In this document: positions 29,755-38,187 of the stretch, one piece after another
How the letters are laid out: the number at the start of each line of letters is the position of its first letter
Position numbering within the stretch: position 1 is the stretch's first letter
From: Pirellula staleyi DSM 6068
Lineage (GTDB): Bacteria; Planctomycetota; Planctomycetia; Pirellulales; Pirellulaceae
DNA: 64,000 nt
Reading direction: 5' to 3'
NCBI RefSeq assembly: GCF_000025185.1
Contig: NC_013720.1
Span: 186,001 to 250,000, forward strand
The notes under the pieces: generated by a model
What the model was told of the DNA's origin: nothing
What the model saw: only the letters and a program-made list of their open reading frames with translations
The model's database searches: none
Position numbers and translations under genes: made by a program

Positions 29755-31680
29755 CTAACGCTGGCTCAGTTCATGCACGAAGTCGACCACGGCAATGGCG
29801 TTGTCGACTGGCGTTTGCTGCAGCACACCATGCCCGAGGTTGAAGATGTGACCGGCCCGACCGGCTGCTTCATCGAGCACTAATTTCACGCGCCGCTTCA
29901 GTTCATCGCGCGGGCCGAGCAGTGTGATCGGATCGAGATTCCCTTGCACGCTCCGATCGTAGCCCACCGTCTTCCAAGCGTCGGCGAGACTCACACGCCA
30001 ATCGACGCCAATCACACGTCCACCCGCTTCGGCCAGGAGTGGCAGTAGCGCCGGATTGCCCGTCGCAAAATTGATGACCGGCACGCCCGGCGTGATGCCA
30101 TCGATGATCGACGCGACGTGCGGCAACACATAACGACGATAGTCGTAAGGCCCCAGACAGCCGACCCACGAATCGAACAGCTGCACCACTTGCGCGCCTG
30201 AAGCGATCTGGGCATTCAAGTAGCGAGTGATCGAGCGCGATAGTTTTTGCATCAGCGCTGTCCAGGCTCCTTCGTCGCTATACATCAGCGATTTCGTCGT
30301 CAGATAGTTGCGGCTGCTCCCCCCTTCAATCGCATAGCTGGCGAGTGTGAAAGGGGAACCGGCAAAGCCGATGAGCGGCATATCTTCAGGAAGATCAGCG
30401 CGGGTTTGACGTACGGTTTCAAAGACAAAATCGAGCGAGCCGAGCTCTTCGAGTTCTTTCACGCGGTCGACATCGGCGGCTGTCTTGAGCGGGTTATGAA
30501 TCACCGGCCCCTCTCCTTTGGCGAACTCGAGATCGAGTCCCATCGGTTCGAGAATCGGCAACAGATCGGAGAAGATGATGGCGGCATCGACCCCCAGTCG
30601 CTTGACGGCTGTGCACATGATCTCGCTGCAGAGCGAGGGATTTTTGCACAGGTCGAGGAACGTCACTTGGCCGCGCACCGCGCGATACTCTTCCATGTAG
30701 CGGCCCGCTTGACGCATCAGCCACACCGGCGTGACGTCGGTCGGTTCGCCGCGACAAGCTTTGAGAAACGGGCTGTCGTACCAAGGTGCGTTTTGATCGA
30801 GTGCGTCGGTCATAGGTCCAGAGAGTGTCGACGCGATGCGCCGTTTTCGTGTGAGTACTTGAGAGGATCGTGCAGCGGCCGCGACAACGAGCGGCCCCAT
30901 TTTGGGATGTTCGGGTTCGATATCGACGGGCAAATCTTGCTCGCGCAACATTTCACTGGTGGTTGGTCCGACCGAGGCCACTACCATTTGGCGCAGCGCA
31001 TCGCGCACATCTTGCAGCAAGCCGAGTTGCTCAGCCATGCGGAGCATGTTCACCACTTGATGTGCCGAAGTAAACATCACCACATCGCGCTCGAGCGCCG
31101 CGATGGCGCGAATGTTGGCTTCGAGCTCCGTGGTATCTTCGGGAAAGTCCCACTGATACACGCGCACTTGCAGCACCTGCGCGCCGCGAGCTTCGAGCCC
31201 CGCCACCAGGCTATGGTTGGTGATGCCATACTCTTGTAGGCCGACGTTCAGGTTGGCAATCGGCACTTGCGCGTCGATGGTGGCCAGCAGATCGCGCCAG
31301 GTGTTCGGTTCAGGAACTTTTACCGTGGGGGTGAGTCCCACTTCGCGCATCGCAGCGACCGGCTTGGGGCCGCGACAGATGGTGGTGATGTCGGAGAGCG
31401 CGTGCAAAAATCGTTCGCGGTCGACATGCTTTTCCACCTGCGCGAGCAGATGTCGAAAACCGACGCCGGTCAAAAAAATCATGGCGTCGATGCCGCCGGT
31501 GATCAGTTTTTGAGCAAACTCCACCGCCGCCGGATTGGTGGCGATGGGAACTTCGCGCATGCTCGGACTCACGAACGGCTGGCCCCCCAACTTTTCGATC
31601 AGGCGGGCCATTTCCGCGCGGTTACGACTTTCGAGCGAAGCGACTCGCAGGCCTTCAAAATTTGCAGTTTCGGTGCTCAT
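29755..31680 (-). CDS. hemE: Fused uroporphyrinogen-III synthase - uroporphyrinogen decarboxylase
   Basis: One uninterrupted 641-residue frame joins two consecutive haem-pathway enzymes. Residues 1 to about 270 resemble HemD (GLRVASLESRNRAEM, FLTGVGFRHLL, NVGLQEYGI, VVMFTSAHQV, VASVGPTTSEML), which closes hydroxymethylbilane to uroporphyrinogen III. From about 290 on it is HemE (VWLMRQAGRYMEEYR, FSDLLP, GFAGSPFTLASY, INFATGNP, VDWRVSL), which removes four carboxyls to give coproporphyrinogen III. A methionine at residue 290 (codon at 30811-30813) matches the normal start of a separate 352-residue HemE, so internal initiation is possible. HemD-HemE fusion is unusual compared with the better known HemC-HemD and CobA-HemD fusions. 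Confidence 0.88.
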   Translation of the reverse strand: MSTETANFEGLRVASLESRNRAEMARLIEKLGGQPFVSPSMREVPIATNPAAVEFAQKLITGGIDAMIFLTGVGFRHLLAQVEKHVDRERFLHALSDITTICRGPKPVAAMREVGLTPTVKVPEPNTWRDLLATIDAQVPIANLNVGLQEYGITNHSLVAGLEARGAQVLQVRVYQWDFPEDTTELEANIRAIAALERDVVMFTSAHQVVNMLRMAEQLGLLQDVRDALRQMVVASVGPTTSEMLREQDLPVDIEPEHPKMGPLVVAAAARSSQVLTRKRRIASTLSGPMTDALDQNAPWYDSPFLKACRGEPTDVTPVWLMRQAGRYMEEYRAVRGQVTFLDLCKNPSLCSEIMCTAVKRLGVDAAIIFSDLLPILEPMGLDLEFAKGEGPVIHNPLKTAADVDRVKELEELGSLDFVFETVRQTRADLPEDMPLIGFAGSPFTLASYAIEGGSSRNYLTTKSLMYSDEGAWTALMQKLSRSITRYLNAQIASGAQVVQLFDSWVGCLGPYDYRRYVLPHVASIIDGITPGVPVINFATGNPALLPLLAEAGGRVIGVDWRVSLADAWKTVGYDRSVQGNLDPITLLGPRDELKRRVKLVLDEAAGRAGHIFNLGHGVLQQTPVDNAIAVVDFVHELSQR

Positions 31681-31792
31681 CTAGGCCATGCTACTTGCCG
31701 CCCAGCCGTTCGGATAGCGGCCACCACGCCGGCAGGCCGCTTCGAGCTGCAGGAGGCTCCTTTCACCCCCGTTTTTGAGCTCCTACAACCAG

Positions 31793-32821
31793 TTAGGCAG
31801 CGTTGTCGGCCTTGTCTTTTTTCAGAATCGTGGCCAGTTCGCTCAGCAGACGTTTCCCTTGAGCCGAGCTCAGGAATTTTTCTGCTGTCGTTTCCAGCGC
31901 TGCAATGTTCACCGCATCGGCTTTATCCATATCGTCGTAGGCCGAATCGAGAATCGCCTGGAAACGGAAGTAACGATCTTTCTCGATCAGCTGCGAGGCG
32001 ATGTAGTCCACCGCGTCGGCGGCTCCGTCGAACAGCACGTCGACAATCGGCTTGGCCCACTCGACGGTCCCCCATTCGGTAGCTTCTTCGGCTGTGATCA
32101 CACGTGTGCTCTCCCCTGTACCGAAGCTCGCCACAATCAGGTCCCCCAGGCCGTTGGTCTTCGCATTCGCATCGCAGTTGAATCGTGCCGCCTCTGCGAT
32201 CGCACAAGCCGTAGGGTTGTTCGCCACCACACCACCATCAACAAGCGGGCGCTGCTTATGTACACCATCCACTCCCACGATCATCACATGACAAGGGAAA
32301 TACGTCGGCGCAGCACTCGAAGCCAGGCAGATATCGACCAGACGAAGCTTTGTATGTTCCGGTTTATGATTCTTAAACACGAGCGCCGCACGCGCCGCAA
32401 CGTCGTAGGCCGTTACTAGCGTAGGCTTGACGTGCAGATCACCAAACTCCATGTCGGCGAAAACTGCTTCGAGCTCGGCGCGGAGTCCATCAGGCTGATA
32501 CTTCGGCGCGCTCGCGCCGTCTTGAGGTAACCGGACCAAACGATCCCACAGCCGCGATGCCCGGCTCGGAAACACATTCATCCCACGTTCTTTGTAGAGC
32601 GAAACGATTTCTGCGGGCTTCTTTCCGGCGGAAATCGCGCAGGCCAAAATCGCGCCGGTGCTGGTCCCCGCGATGAGATCGAAGTAATCGCGCAGCGGAC
32701 CACCAAGCTTGTCCTCGAGTGCTTGAAGCCAGATGGCGGTCATGAGTCCACGAATGCCACCACCATCGAGCGAGAGTACACGGCGAATCGGATGCTTGGG
32801 GGACGGAGTTGTTTTGGCCAT
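31793..32821 (-). CDS. Patatin-like phospholipase
   Basis: A 342-residue patatin. The ATG at 32821 is preferred; an upstream in-frame start at 32860 only adds an unlikely leader. The oxyanion motif LDGGGIRG, the nucleophile G-T-S-T-G and the catalytic aspartate in VDGGVVANNPT form the Ser-Asp dyad of patatin phospholipases, which release fatty acids from membrane lipids. FLSLYKERGMNVFP-type spacing resembles the CapV/FabD-like subgroup. No cyclic-nucleotide synthase is nearby, so a role in CBASS defence is not supported. No signal peptide is visible. It precedes the hem fusion on the minus strand at 111 bases distance from its start. Confidence 0.88.
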   Translation of the reverse strand: MAKTTPSPKHPIRRVLSLDGGGIRGLMTAIWLQALEDKLGGPLRDYFDLIAGTSTGAILACAISAGKKPAEIVSLYKERGMNVFPSRASRLWDRLVRLPQDGASAPKYQPDGLRAELEAVFADMEFGDLHVKPTLVTAYDVAARAALVFKNHKPEHTKLRLVDICLASSAAPTYFPCHVMIVGVDGVHKQRPLVDGGVVANNPTACAIAEAARFNCDANAKTNGLGDLIVASFGTGESTRVITAEEATEWGTVEWAKPIVDVLFDGAADAVDYIASQLIEKDRYFRFQAILDSAYDDMDKADAVNIAALETTAEKFLSSAQGKRLLSELATILKKDKADNAA

Positions 32822-33384
32822 GGTGCAGGTCCTGACAGAAAACTTGGTAAGAATCCTCATTCACGAGTGCTTAACATCCCTTATTGAGGGAGATACGCGG
32901 TGCCAATTATGGCCGACTGTACAGCAGTTCGCGAAACAGTTTCTGGAAATTTCCTGCTCGTTTTTGGAAAGAAATCGGAAACAAAGAGGCTCGGTTTTAC
33001 GCCCAGCAACGATGTGCCACTCGGCTGACCTGGACCGGTGAGGGAAATCTTCGGGAATGTCGCGATCGTACAGCCACAGCAGCGTCTGGGCTGGGTGATG
33101 GCCCCCAACGAAGTCGAACTTTTGGTTGCAGCAAGCCGTAAGAAAATCGCACAATAAGGTTTTGATGCGACTGCGAATCCACCCTTTTCCACAGCGCCTT
33201 GAACCAACCCGTTTCCTTGGTTTCCCTCTTCGCTCGACCCTCGACTTGGCGACGCTCTGCGAGCAGCGCTAGTGGCGCGTGCGAGGTGGGTGACATGCAC
33301 CAGCAGACGGGGCTTGAAGCGTCGGCTTTGGCTTTCCTTTTCCTTCGAGAACCCGAGTCCTTCCTAAACCAGGGAAACTTCGCC
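32822..33384. other. Intergenic region, patatin / acyl-carrier-like gene
   Basis: 563 bases between divergent genes. An open frame continues upstream of 33385 to 33199, but its composition does not look like coding sequence. No RNA gene or repeat recognised. Confidence 0.4.
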
Positions 33385-33792
33385 GTGAACCACGTCACCC
33401 ACTTTTGCCCACCTCAGGCGCTCGACTGTCTGTTTTGTCGCGAGGCCGGGGCATCCGGCGCGAAGTCCTTGCTCGCGGAAAAAACCACGCGAGATAGTGG
33501 CGCGCGAGCCCCTGGCCTTGCGTGCCCATCGTGCGGCCTTACGCAGGACGAGATCGAATCGATCACCGCGCGCTTTCGGGCCTGCGCCAGCGAAGTGCTC
33601 GAGACCGAAATCCCCAAGCTATCGATGCACACCACGCTCAATGAGCTCGGCGCCGATTCGCTCGCCACCATCGAACTACTGGTGAGAATCGAACAGCAGT
33701 TTGGTGTGACGATCAACGAGCGCACGGCTGAAGACTTCGCCACCGTGGGAGATGTGGTGGCGTTCCTCGCGCGGCAGTCGCGGCGACGATAA
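33385..33792 (+). CDS. Acyl-carrier-like protein with N-terminal cysteine pairs
   Basis: The C-terminal 85 residues look like an acyl carrier protein: helix 1 TQDEIESITARFRACASEVL, the phosphopantetheine site GADSLATIELL with the attachment serine, and helix 3 TAEDFATVGDVVAFLAR. ACPs carry growing acyl or peptidyl chains. Ahead of it are two cysteine pairs (CLFC and CPSC, about 35 residues apart) that could form a zinc ribbon, unusual for an ACP. The GTG at 33385 (AGGGAAA upstream) gives 135 residues, but the start is uncertain: the frame is open further upstream, and a later TTG would give a shorter protein without the first pair. No synthase lies next to it. Confidence 0.65.
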   Translation: MNHVTHFCPPQALDCLFCREAGASGAKSLLAEKTTRDSGARAPGLACPSCGLTQDEIESITARFRACASEVLETEIPKLSMHTTLNELGADSLATIELLVRIEQQFGVTINERTAEDFATVGDVVAFLARQSRRR

Positions 33793-33915
33793 GCAGGCGG
33801 CACGAGATTTCAGCCTGTCGGGCAATTCGCTACTCGTCCCCAGGTGTTCCCGCGTGGTACGATGAAGACTTATCCCTCCGTGCGATTCTTCTCGCCTTTG
33901 AGCTGAGTTTTCGAC

Positions 33916-35073
33916 ATGACCACCGCGACTACCCCCATCGATCAACTGTCGGCTGAATTCGCGCAAGGAGGCCCCACGGCGACACTCGCGAAGGCGGCGG
34001 AAATCCTGAAACAGCAGCGTAAATATCACGAGCTGTTTGAAGTTCTTAAGATGCAATTGCGGCATCGGCTCTCCCTTCCAATCACCGGTGGCGAAGTGGC
34101 CGACGATCTCAGCGAAGCAACGCGCAATGCGCTCGAGGAAGGACTCGTCGACGCTTGTCGTCAGGTCGGAACGCTACTGCTCGAGCAAGGAAGTGTCCGC
34201 GAAGGCTGGATGTACCTGCGACCTGTCGGGGACAAAAAATTAGCCCAGTCGCTGCTCGAAAAAATTGAAGCCGACGAAGAGAACAGCGAAGACCTGATTG
34301 AAGTTTGCCTGCACGAGGGGATCGATCTTGGTCGTGGATTCGAGCTTGTACTCGACAGCTACGGCACTTGCTCGGCGATCACCACCTACGATCAGTCGGT
34401 GGCACGACGTCCAGCAGAAGAACAAGTTCCGGCCGCTCGCAAGTTGCTCGAGCGTGTGCACCGCGATTTGGTGGCGAGTGTGAAAACCGACATCGCCCGC
34501 CAAGAGGGTGCTCAGCCGAAAGAGTCGACACTCGCCGGACTGCTCGCCGATCGCGACTGGCTGATGCAGGAAGGGACTTATCACCTCGACACGACGCACC
34601 TGGCCTCAACGGTGCGAATCGCGCGGGTCTTTAACGACCGGGCCGATGTAGAGAAAGCACTCGACCTAACGGCTTACGGTTTGCGACTGGCCGAGCAATT
34701 TCAATATCAAGGGGACGAGCCTTTCCCTGCGACCTATCCCCATCACAAGCTGTTCTTTAGCGCGCTCTTGGGCCGTGATATCGACGCCGCTTTGCAACAT
34801 TTTCGCGAGAAAGCGGAACTGCTCGACGTGCAGTACAACGGCACGGTGGCAATTGATGTTTATGTCGATCTGCTGCGTCGCCTCGGGCGACCTGGCGAAG
34901 CGCTTCGAGAGGCGATTCGGATGAGCCCCGCTGCTGGTCAGCCGGCAGGGCTTTCTCTCTCGCTGCTGCAACTCGCCAGCGAGGCGGGGGACTTCGAAAG
35001 CCTGATGCACTACTGCCGCGAGCGGGGCGATCTGCTCGGCTACACTGCCGCCCTCGTCCGCAGCGCGAAATAG
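33916..35073 (+). CDS. Hypothetical helical protein
   Basis: 385 residues, not recognised. It is soluble and almost entirely helical, with repeated helix pairs that suggest a TPR/HEAT-like solenoid (for example AKAAEILKQQRKYHELFEVLKMQ near the N-terminus, and DALQHF/EALREAIRMSP-like units in the C-terminal third), but no canonical TPR consensus. A central HHK (about residue 275) and GTYHLDTTHL do not form a known metal site. The ATG at 33916 is well placed 123 bases after the ACP-like gene. Codon use matches the neighbours. A heptamer repeat starts nine bases after the stop. Confidence 0.65.
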   Translation: MTTATTPIDQLSAEFAQGGPTATLAKAAEILKQQRKYHELFEVLKMQLRHRLSLPITGGEVADDLSEATRNALEEGLVDACRQVGTLLLEQGSVREGWMYLRPVGDKKLAQSLLEKIEADEENSEDLIEVCLHEGIDLGRGFELVLDSYGTCSAITTYDQSVARRPAEEQVPAARKLLERVHRDLVASVKTDIARQEGAQPKESTLAGLLADRDWLMQEGTYHLDTTHLASTVRIARVFNDRADVEKALDLTAYGLRLAEQFQYQGDEPFPATYPHHKLFFSALLGRDIDAALQHFREKAELLDVQYNGTVAIDVYVDLLRRLGRPGEALREAIRMSPAAGQPAGLSLSLLQLASEAGDFESLMHYCRERGDLLGYTAALVRSAK

Positions 35074-35081
35074 CGGCGGGA

Positions 35082-35109
35082 GCTAGAGGCTAGAGGCTAG
35101 AGGCGGGAG
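35082..35109 (+). repeat. GCTAGAG heptamer repeat
   Basis: GCTAGAG three times in a row and then GCGGGAG, a strict 7-base period immediately before the orphan gene at 35117. The inverse heptamer occurs after that gene at 35973-36035. Confidence 0.75.
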
Positions 35110-35116
35110 AAATGCC

Positions 35117-35680
35117 ATGTGGCCGTGGCTGACTGTCGACCAGCGAATCTTGCGAACCGCCAAGCAGTTTGCCAAAGAGGATCGGCGTCTTAGGCCATTT
35201 TCGCTCGCATCGACGCTAGAGAACTACAAAAAGCTATTCGGCGAGCATGTTGACGATTGCGCTGGGCATCTGGGGTGGCTCAATTGCGACGGTCCAACAC
35301 TCGAAAAATTGATCGACAGGAGTTTTCCAGCTTCTCAGCCCTTCTATGGAATTGAGATCGAGCGTCGTCGGGGTACGGAAATCTGGGCATTTGTGAACGA
35401 TGATGGCCCAGGAGGTTGTTATAAGTTTGACCCTCAGGGTCATCTCTCGAACGACTTCGTAAAAACCTGGCTGGATCTCAAAGAGCAGACCGGTTCGATT
35501 TCCGACGACATGCTAACTCCTCAAAAATTTGTCCTATCAGAGGATTGCGAGTTTACCCAATACGTCGATCGTCACGGCCATGCGCATCCCCTCGAATCTG
35601 CTCGCAAAGAACGCAAATGGGGCAACAATCCCTTTGCGTTGTTTCACATCGAGCTCCCCCGCAGGTGTTTTTCCCGCTGA
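35117..35680 (+). CDS. Hypothetical protein, probably truncated by a frameshift
   Basis: Not recognised. The frame encodes 187 residues, soluble, with an acidic/aromatic middle (IEIERRRGTEIWAFVNDDGPGG) that could be a beta-sheet core. After residue 181 (HIELP) the frame runs into RRCFSR and stops. In the next frame the sequence continues as AGVFPADDLVAIAGKRPDL. Removing one C from the five-C run at 35656-35660 joins the two into about 249 residues. Either a real frameshift has broken the gene or the base run is misread. It is bracketed by heptamer repeats of opposite sense, and its base composition is lower in GC than its neighbours, which hints at an acquired gene. Confidence 0.5.
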   Translation: MWPWLTVDQRILRTAKQFAKEDRRLRPFSLASTLENYKKLFGEHVDDCAGHLGWLNCDGPTLEKLIDRSFPASQPFYGIEIERRRGTEIWAFVNDDGPGGCYKFDPQGHLSNDFVKTWLDLKEQTGSISDDMLTPQKFVLSEDCEFTQYVDRHGHAHPLESARKERKWGNNPFALFHIELPRRCFSR

Positions 35681-35867
35681 CGATCTAGTCGCAATTGCAG
35701 GTAAACGCCCCGACCTGAGCGACGACGAGCAGATAAAGAATTTGAAGTTCAATAGCTGGTGGCCAAGCGGACTGATTGCCACATCGCAAGTGGATGAGAT
35801 GATCGCGATCACACGCCGAATGTTTGGCAAACTCGAAGTGATCAAGCGTTCGATAGTTGCGGAGTGA
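35661..35867 (+). pseudogene. Downstream fragment of the frameshifted hypothetical gene
   Basis: About 68 codons in a different frame (AGVFPADDLVAIAGKR ... MFGKLEVIKRSIVAE, stop at 35865-35867) that continue the protein of the gene at 35117 once one C of the 35656-35660 run is dropped. There is no convincing start codon of its own near the join, so it is listed as a fragment. Confidence 0.45.
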
Positions 35868-35972
35868 GAATCGCAAAGTTTCTTCGTTTTCAGTGGACGT
35901 CGTCATTCGAATTGTACGGTTGATTTTTGACCGGCAGCGAGAGTTTCCGATGCCAAAGGCACGTACTCCACG

Positions 35973-36035
35973 CTAGTCCCTAATCTCTAGAACCTAGCCC
36001 CTTCGCTGTTTCTTCTCGCCTCTCGCCTAGCCCCA
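35973..36035 (-). repeat. CTAGNNN heptamer repeat, inverse of 35082 tract
   Basis: CTAGTCC, CTAATCT, CTAGAAC, CTAGCCC (35973-36000), then CTCGCCT twice and AGCCCCA (36015-36035). GCTAGAG read on the other strand in rotation is CTAGCCT, so this tract is a degenerate inverse of 35082-35109. No gene lies in the 246-base gap. Confidence 0.55.
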
Positions 36036-36047
36036 AGAAATGACAAA

Positions 36048-36079
36048 ACCGCCTGCTCGAAGTGAATCGAGCAGGCGGT
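36048..36079 (-). terminator. Rho-independent terminator of the Cys-rich gene
   Basis: ACCGCCTGCTCGA (36048-36060) and TCGAGCAGGCGGT (36067-36079) form a perfect 13-bp stem with a 6-nt loop. Read on the minus strand it is followed by TTTTG and lies 35 bases after the stop of the Cys-rich protein gene, which supports that gene's strand. Confidence 0.8.
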
Positions 36080-36113
36080 CTGTTGTCGTCGTAATCTCTA
36101 AACCAACTCTAGC

Positions 36114-37082
36114 TTAGCGAACCAAGCTGGTGCTGGCGTGAACGACCCGACGCTGAGTCGGAATGAAAGCCGAAGGATCAACCACTGGGGCTGGTGGCAT
36201 TGGAGCCACATCGCCACCGTGGATGGCCGTTGGGGCAGTCTGCATTGGGACAGGTGCATCGCAGCCACAAGCTGGGGCAGCAGCAGCACAGGTCGGAGCA
36301 GCAGCACCGCAGCTAGGAGCGGCAGCACCGCAACCAGGAGCAGCAGCCGAGCAGCTGTTGCAGCTATTGCAACCCGACTTGCAACCACCGAACAAGCAAC
36401 CACCCTTGCACTTCTTCTGGCAGCAGAAGATGCGGTCGAGGAGGCAAGGCTTGCAGCAGCTGTTGCAAGACGATCCGCAAGGCGAACCGCAGCTAGGAGC
36501 AGCAGCACAGCTTGGGCCGGCAGCGGCACAAGTTGGAGCAGCAGCGCCACAGCTTGGAGCAGCAGCTCCGCACGATGGGGCAGCAGCACCGCAGCTGGTC
36601 GAGCATGGGTCGCAAGCTGGCTTGCAGCACTTGTGGCGACCGAAGAGAGCTGGCTTGCAGCACTTCGAACCACAGGCCGAACCACAAGGCGAGCCGCAGC
36701 TAGGAGCAGCAGCACAGGTTGGGCCAGCAGCAGCACACGTTGGTGCAGCAGCGGCACAAGTTGGAGCAGCGGCTGCACAGGTAGGAGCAGCAGCGGCACA
36801 GGTTGGGGCAGCGGCTGCACACGTAGGAGCAGCAGCGCCACAGGATGGGGCGGCAGCACCGCAGCTTGGAGCTGCAGCTGCACAGCTGTCGCAACCGCCA
36901 CAGGCGGGTTTGCAGCAGCGGGTTTTCTTGCACTTTGGTTTGCAGCAGCTGGTTTCGCAGCAGCTGGTTTCGCAGCCGCAGCCGCTAGCACCAAGCATAC
37001 GATCCAGGAGTTCGAAACCAAAGCTCTGGCTACAGGCCGCAAGGCCAAGAACCAACGATCCAACAAAAATGTTCCACTTCAT
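36114..37082 (-). CDS. Secreted Cys/Ala-rich repeat protein
   Basis: The ATG at 37082 gives 322 residues. The N-terminus MKWNIFVGSLVLGLAACSQSFG is a signal peptide; LAAC could also be a lipobox. The rest is low complexity: tandem units of the form (S/T)CGAAAP or TCAAAAP, with CC pairs and KCCKPA or CGSPCGS blocks in between. Cysteine is roughly one residue in six. No catalytic domain is present. An exported protein so rich in cysteine could form a disulphide-linked coat, and planctomycete cell walls were described long ago as rich in cysteine and proline; the wall role is an inference. Long frames on the other strand over this region are repeat artefacts. A strong terminator follows. Confidence 0.75.
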   Translation of the reverse strand: MKWNIFVGSLVLGLAACSQSFGFELLDRMLGASGCGCETSCCETSCCKPKCKKTRCCKPACGGCDSCAAAAPSCGAAAPSCGAAAPTCAAAAPTCAAAAPTCAAAAPTCAAAAPTCAAAGPTCAAAPSCGSPCGSACGSKCCKPALFGRHKCCKPACDPCSTSCGAAAPSCGAAAPSCGAAAPTCAAAGPSCAAAPSCGSPCGSSCNSCCKPCLLDRIFCCQKKCKGGCLFGGCKSGCNSCNSCSAAAPGCGAAAPSCGAAAPTCAAAAPACGCDAPVPMQTAPTAIHGGDVAPMPPAPVVDPSAFIPTQRRVVHASTSLVR

Positions 37083-38187
37083 CGAGCGACGTCTCCTAAA
37101 CGATGGAACCATCGAACTGGCGCATTACCCGGTCCGGCCGGATTGCGTGTCTCGTGTCGAACGCGGCGCCAAGATTGGCTTCGCGGTCGGCACAAGCACG
37201 CATGGACTCGGTCACTCCCATCCAATGGGTAGCGACTCGATTTGCGGGGTTTCGCTTGTGAGGTTTGACCCTTCGAGGGTTTTGTCGGGCACCAAAGCCG
37301 GGCGAGTCGTCCCTTGACTCACTAGTGGTGAAAGCCGGTGATCTGGATGCCTTAGAAACCACCGTCTGCAACCGTTAAGCTGCAGTCGGTTGTTCTGCGA
37401 CAATAGCGGTATCGTCGGGCGAAAGCGGATCGCTTGAACGTTCGCAAACAATTTTCCCCAATGAGTTTACGGCGACGATCACAGAGAGATTGCCGCCTCT
37501 GGAAGATAGTCAAACCTTGCCGTTTATAGGGCCACCGGAGGCCCCAAAACCGACCGCAAACTCACCGTCCAGCGTCAAGGTTTACCTAGGCCCAACACCC
37601 CTAATTGGGGTCATCCGGCGAGCCTTTCGCGCCAAAATCTTTTGCCGCCGGGCCACTCGGAGCAGCGAGGGCCGATGCCAGTTTTTCGAGCTAGCAGCCG
37701 CACAGATTTCCCCTACGGAATAACAGGCGCGAGGCGTGCTCTATGGCGCGCGAATTTCCCCACGTATCAGCGCTGCTCGATCTCCGCCGCGAGATTGTCA
37801 CGGGCTTGTGAGTTGCCCAAGTCCCGCCTGATCCCGACCCAGCTCGCGAATCAGCAGCCAGGGGGCGCTTCCCCGCCAAGTTGCCCGAAAATGAACATTT
37901 TTCCGCCCCTGGGCCCCAATACTCGAGGATGTCGAGCGAACGGAGAATAAGCTGAGATAGAACCTTTCAGGAGGCTCCCCCGTCTTTACTAAAAACCACG
38001 GCCCTTTTCAGCTGATTTCTCTTGCCTCGCGACCTCTTGCGCGCGAGAACTTCCGCTGCTAATCCGCTGGGCTCGCACTGACATCCTCCCCGGCAACGCT
38101 CGAAATCGATGGTTCCGTACCCCTGCCTAAAGGCTGACGACGACTTGCTGCTTCCCACTTGATGGCCGACAAGACCCGGTGACAGGT
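37083..38187. other. 1.1-kb gene-free region
   Basis: Between divergent genes. Short open frames (for example 37490-37723) lack start context and plausible composition. Small hairpins occur, such as GGGCC...GGCCC near 37530 and ACCCC-TAATT-GGGGT near 37600. No tRNA, known riboswitch or terminator with a T-run was recognised; I cannot say what the region does. Confidence 0.4.

Noticed and set aside
29755-31680. Reading the hem locus as two separate genes
   Set aside because: There is no stop codon between the HemD and HemE parts, so the simplest reading is one fused gene; internal initiation at residue 290 is noted instead.
31793-32821. CBASS defence locus around the patatin
   Set aside because: No cyclic-nucleotide synthase or Cap2/Cap3-like gene occurs next to it; neighbours are the hem fusion and a carrier protein.
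35082-35109. CRISPR-like short repeats
   Set aside because: The unit is 7 bases with no spacers; it is a simple tandem repeat. No Cas gene in the window.
36098-37317. Long open frames on the plus strand and in a second minus frame across the Cys-rich gene (up to 384 codons)
   Set aside because: They come from the codon-scale repeats. Only the chosen minus frame has a signal peptide, regular Cys units and a terminator in the right place and orientation.
37490-37723. Possible 77-codon gene in the 1.1-kb gap
   Set aside because: No start context, no conserved-looking motif, and neighbouring frames are equally open.
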